DNA from: Rhabdornis inornatus
Taxonomy: Eukaryota > Chordata > Aves > Passeriformes > Rhabdornithidae
Assembly (NCBI GenBank): GCA_013397075.1
Contig: VWZS01007655.1
Span: 1,263,838 to 1,327,837, forward strand
Direction: 5' to 3'
DNA: 64,000 bases
Part shown: positions 62,117 through 64,000 of the stretch, one piece after another
Layout: every line of letters starts with the position of its first letter
Numbering within the stretch: the stretch's first letter is position 1
Notes under the pieces: model-generated
Database searches by the model: none
The model's input: only the letters and a program-made list of their open reading frames with translations
What the model was told of the DNA's origin: nothing
Made by a program: the position numbers and the translations under genes

Positions 62117-62130
62117 GTTGCCATGGGAAC
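62117..62130. promoter_or_regulatory. COQ7: RFX-type X-box
   Basis: GTTGCCATGGGAAC is a nearly perfect palindromic X-box (consensus GTTNCCATGGNAAC), the binding site of RFX factors. It lies about 100 bases upstream of the COQ7 start codons, next to a GC box. Confidence 0.6.
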
Positions 62131-62141
62131 GAGGGGCGGGC
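62131..62141. promoter_or_regulatory. COQ7: GC box (Sp1/KLF type)
   Basis: GAGGGGCGGGC matches the Sp1 consensus core GGGGCGGG. It is directly beside the X-box in the COQ7 promoter. Confidence 0.5.
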
Positions 62142-62242
62142 GCGGCGGAAAGTGCGGCGGGAGCGCTGAGGGCGCGGCCCCAGCCCGGTCCCCTCAGCCA
62201 CAGAGAGCGAGCGGCGGGAGGCGGTGTGGTAAAAAAATACCG

Positions 62243-62248
62243 TTTATT
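62243..62248 (-). terminator. TMC7: Poly(A) signal of TMC7
   Basis: AATAAA on the minus strand (AATTCAATAAACGG), about 1.1 kb past the TMC7 stop codon. Cleavage would fall near 62222-62232, at the border of the COQ7 CpG island. Confidence 0.7.
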
Positions 62249-63327
62249 GAATTATTTCTTTAAAATGAGCACAGAAAACATTCCTAAACATTCTATAAAA
62301 AGGATAGTGTCTCACATTAACTAAGAGCGGACTAGTGCACATTTCAAACAATAAACGTAGTTTTGTACAGAAAATCCTTAACCACAATCTTTAAATAAAG
62401 GACTGCATTAGTAGCCTACAGGGACACACTGTAGGTTCTCTGAGATACATGGGCCCAGCGGTTCAGGAGATGTGAAATTAAGAGGTGCTGACACATAGTG
62501 TTGCCAACCAATAATTTAACTGAAATATTCACATTTTAGAACACATAGAACAGTAGTCAGTATGTTCATACAAGAATAAAACACAAATAATAATGACTTA
62601 AAACATTAAAAAAAAAAAACAACAAGAACGGGCCCTCCACAGCAGCAAGGCTGGTGCCCCAGCAGTGCTGTGCCTGCTGGCTTCTTCCTACTCCCAGTGT
62701 TTATTCAGAACTCTTTTTTTATCAGCCTGTTTTCTCTGAACCATTTTGTGACCAGTTATCTGTGTTCAACTGCTCTCGCTGCTTCTGAGCAGCATAGATA
62801 GCAAACCCTCACCTCTAAAAATATTTTAAAAACTGATTTCAAACCCATTCCATATTTTCTTTTCCTATGCACTATTTCAAAATACTTCCATACATACTTC
62901 TTTTTTAAAACCAAAGCAAATGAAAGGCATTGAAAACATGTAAAACCATACCTTTCCTCTCTAATGTGATTCTTATAGCATAATTTGTAAAAACAGTACA
63001 AAAGAGTTTCAGGTCTGATCACATTTTACACAAACTCCATGAAAAAATAGGGATGTAACAAATCCCAACAACCCTGAAACTGTATCAGCATTTAAGTATC
63101 TTTTTTGAACAGCTCTAACACAGTATAAATTAGCTGAATTTCCAAGTTTTGGAAACCTTAAGCACCACTAACTTAATTAAGAAAGATTCAGACCACAAGC
63201 ACGTAATACTTAGACCACAGTCTCAGGGTGCCAGTTAGCTTCTCAGTTTTTAGAAGCTGTAAATGCTTATGTCATCTTGTTGTTCTGGGAGTTTCAAGAA
63301 ACCAAGTTCTTTTGGCTTGCGTGGTTT
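62249..63327 (-). other. TMC7: TMC7 3' UTR
   Basis: A/T-rich non-coding sequence between the TMC7 stop codon and the poly(A) signal. A poly-A run (plus strand) lies at about 62608-62619. The open frame at 62756-63022 (minus) falls inside the UTR and has no feature of a gene. Confidence 0.65.
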
Positions 63328-63387
63328 TCAAGGATACCTCTGAGCTTCTGCTATCTTTCTGATAAGGAACATCTTGTCACGACTCTC
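63328..63387 (-). CDS. TMC7: TMC7 last coding exon (C-terminal tail)
   Basis: TMC7 is a multipass membrane protein of the transmembrane channel-like family. This exon follows a strong TCTGTCTTTCCAG acceptor and encodes ESRDKMFLIRKIAEAQRYP before a TGA stop at 63328-63330. The remembered human TMC7 tail contains ESRDKCYLIQKLTEAQ at the same place, which is a close match. TMC7 is also the expected neighbour upstream of COQ7. All other exons lie beyond the right edge, so nothing can be said about integrity. Confidence 0.85.
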   Translation of the reverse strand, partial: ESRDKMFLIRKIAEAQRYP

Positions 63388-64000
63388 CTGGAAAGACAGA
63401 ATAACAAGTATGCTTCATGTGAACAGTGTTAATACCAGTCATCTACAACAGTTCATTTCTTCATTAGAAATAGGTGCACTCACCACATTGTACTCCCCCA
63501 GCACTCTCTCAACAATTTCAAGTTTACAATTGCCTTGATTTCATTTATCTCGCCTCACGTCACACATTAACAGCTCTGCATTAAGCCTAGTAAAAACATC
63601 TCACACTCATCAAAATTTAAAACCACGCTTCCAGGAAGTTGAACAGGAGCAAGTAAACAAAAATAAGCATGGAAGAATTTTAAGAATTGGCAGCTGATTT
63701 GTGAACCATCAAAAAGCAGGAAGGCTTTTGTTCCTAAATTCCTCACTCCTTAAAAATCTCCCCCAGTAGTATTTTTCAGCACAGAGGTTGTTAAATGCCA
63801 TATCTAAAAGAAATGCATATCAAGAAATGGGATGTTTCATAAGAAAGTGAGGAGTCTCACTACTGAGGCTCAGTTCTGACTCCAGCAGTTTGTCAGACCC
63901 CAGCATACGAATGCTGCCAAACCTGGAAGTGGCTTTTGATGGCCACAAAGCAGCATTTCTGCACTGGCACCCTTCTCCAAAGGGCTGATCAGTGGTGAAT
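63388..64000 (-). other. TMC7: TMC7 last intron (partial)
   Basis: Intronic sequence running off the right edge. A donor-like GTGAGTG near 63480 has no convincing exon attached, because its frames are stopped shortly upstream. Confidence 0.6.

Larger units (their letters stand above)
61565..62225 (-). promoter_or_regulatory. COQ7: CpG island and promoter of COQ7
   Basis: GC- and CpG-dense DNA spans exon 1, exon 2 and about 200 bases upstream. Toward the start codon there is a GC box (GAGGGGCGGGC, 62131-62141), an X-box (62117-62130) and a CCAAT box in sense orientation (ATTGG on the plus strand, 62057-62061), with no TATA box. The island ends where the TMC7 3' UTR begins. Confidence 0.75.

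Noticed and set aside
63475..63600. Possible penultimate TMC7 exon ending at a GTGAGTG donor
   Set aside because: The frame that would join the last exon is stopped shortly upstream, there is no good acceptor, and the residues do not match the expected TMC7 tail.
1..64000. CRISPR arrays, tRNA or rRNA genes, bacterial-type operons or defence systems
   Set aside because: None were seen. The window is vertebrate nuclear DNA with split genes and LINE fragments, and no regularly spaced repeats or operon structure occur.

Overview
The window is nuclear DNA from a vertebrate, almost certainly a bird. The evidence is split genes with GT/AG introns, three CR1 LINE fragments of avian type, a probable avian LTR, CpG-island promoters, and a gene order matching the human 16p12.3 block. 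Every gene I can support lies on the minus strand. In transcription order (right to left) they are TMC7 (3' end only), COQ7 (complete), ITPRIPL2 (5' end broken at an assembly N) and SYT17 (all but the last coding exon, which lies beyond the left edge).

Layout, left to right. 1-25802 is SYT17: coding exons at 4754-4909, 5571-5691, 14498-15117, 15532-15680, 21138-21286 and 25788-25802. Their phases join into one 403-codon frame holding the N-terminal cysteine cluster, C2A and most of C2B. A CpG island with a 36-base N gap covers its 5' end. 25960-37727 is intergenic, with only small structural oddities. 37728-42638 is ITPRIPL2: a 418-codon open frame, a probable 3.6 kb 3' UTR, and a missing N-terminus and transmembrane segment. 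43100-58420 is intergenic, with two CR1 pieces, a 13-bp perfect hairpin and one coding-like stretch of unknown origin. 58451-62020 is COQ7: six coding exons that join into a 220-codon protein with all diiron-ligand motifs visible. 62230-63387 is the 3' UTR and last coding exon of TMC7, whose poly(A) signal sits about 220 bp upstream of the COQ7 start codon.

The genes do not form one pathway. COQ7 makes ubiquinone in mitochondria, SYT17 is a C2-domain trafficking protein, ITPRIPL2 is a Mab-21-like membrane protein and TMC7 is a TMC-family membrane protein. What links them is conserved synteny and strand. I found no bacterial-type system, CRISPR array, tRNA or rRNA. The most interesting local signals are the compact TMC7/COQ7 junction (poly(A) signal, RFX X-box, GC box, CCAAT box and nested ATGs in about 250 bp) and the broken 5' end of ITPRIPL2. 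Exon edges were set by hand from splice sites and reading phase. Names rest on remembered family sequences, not on searches.
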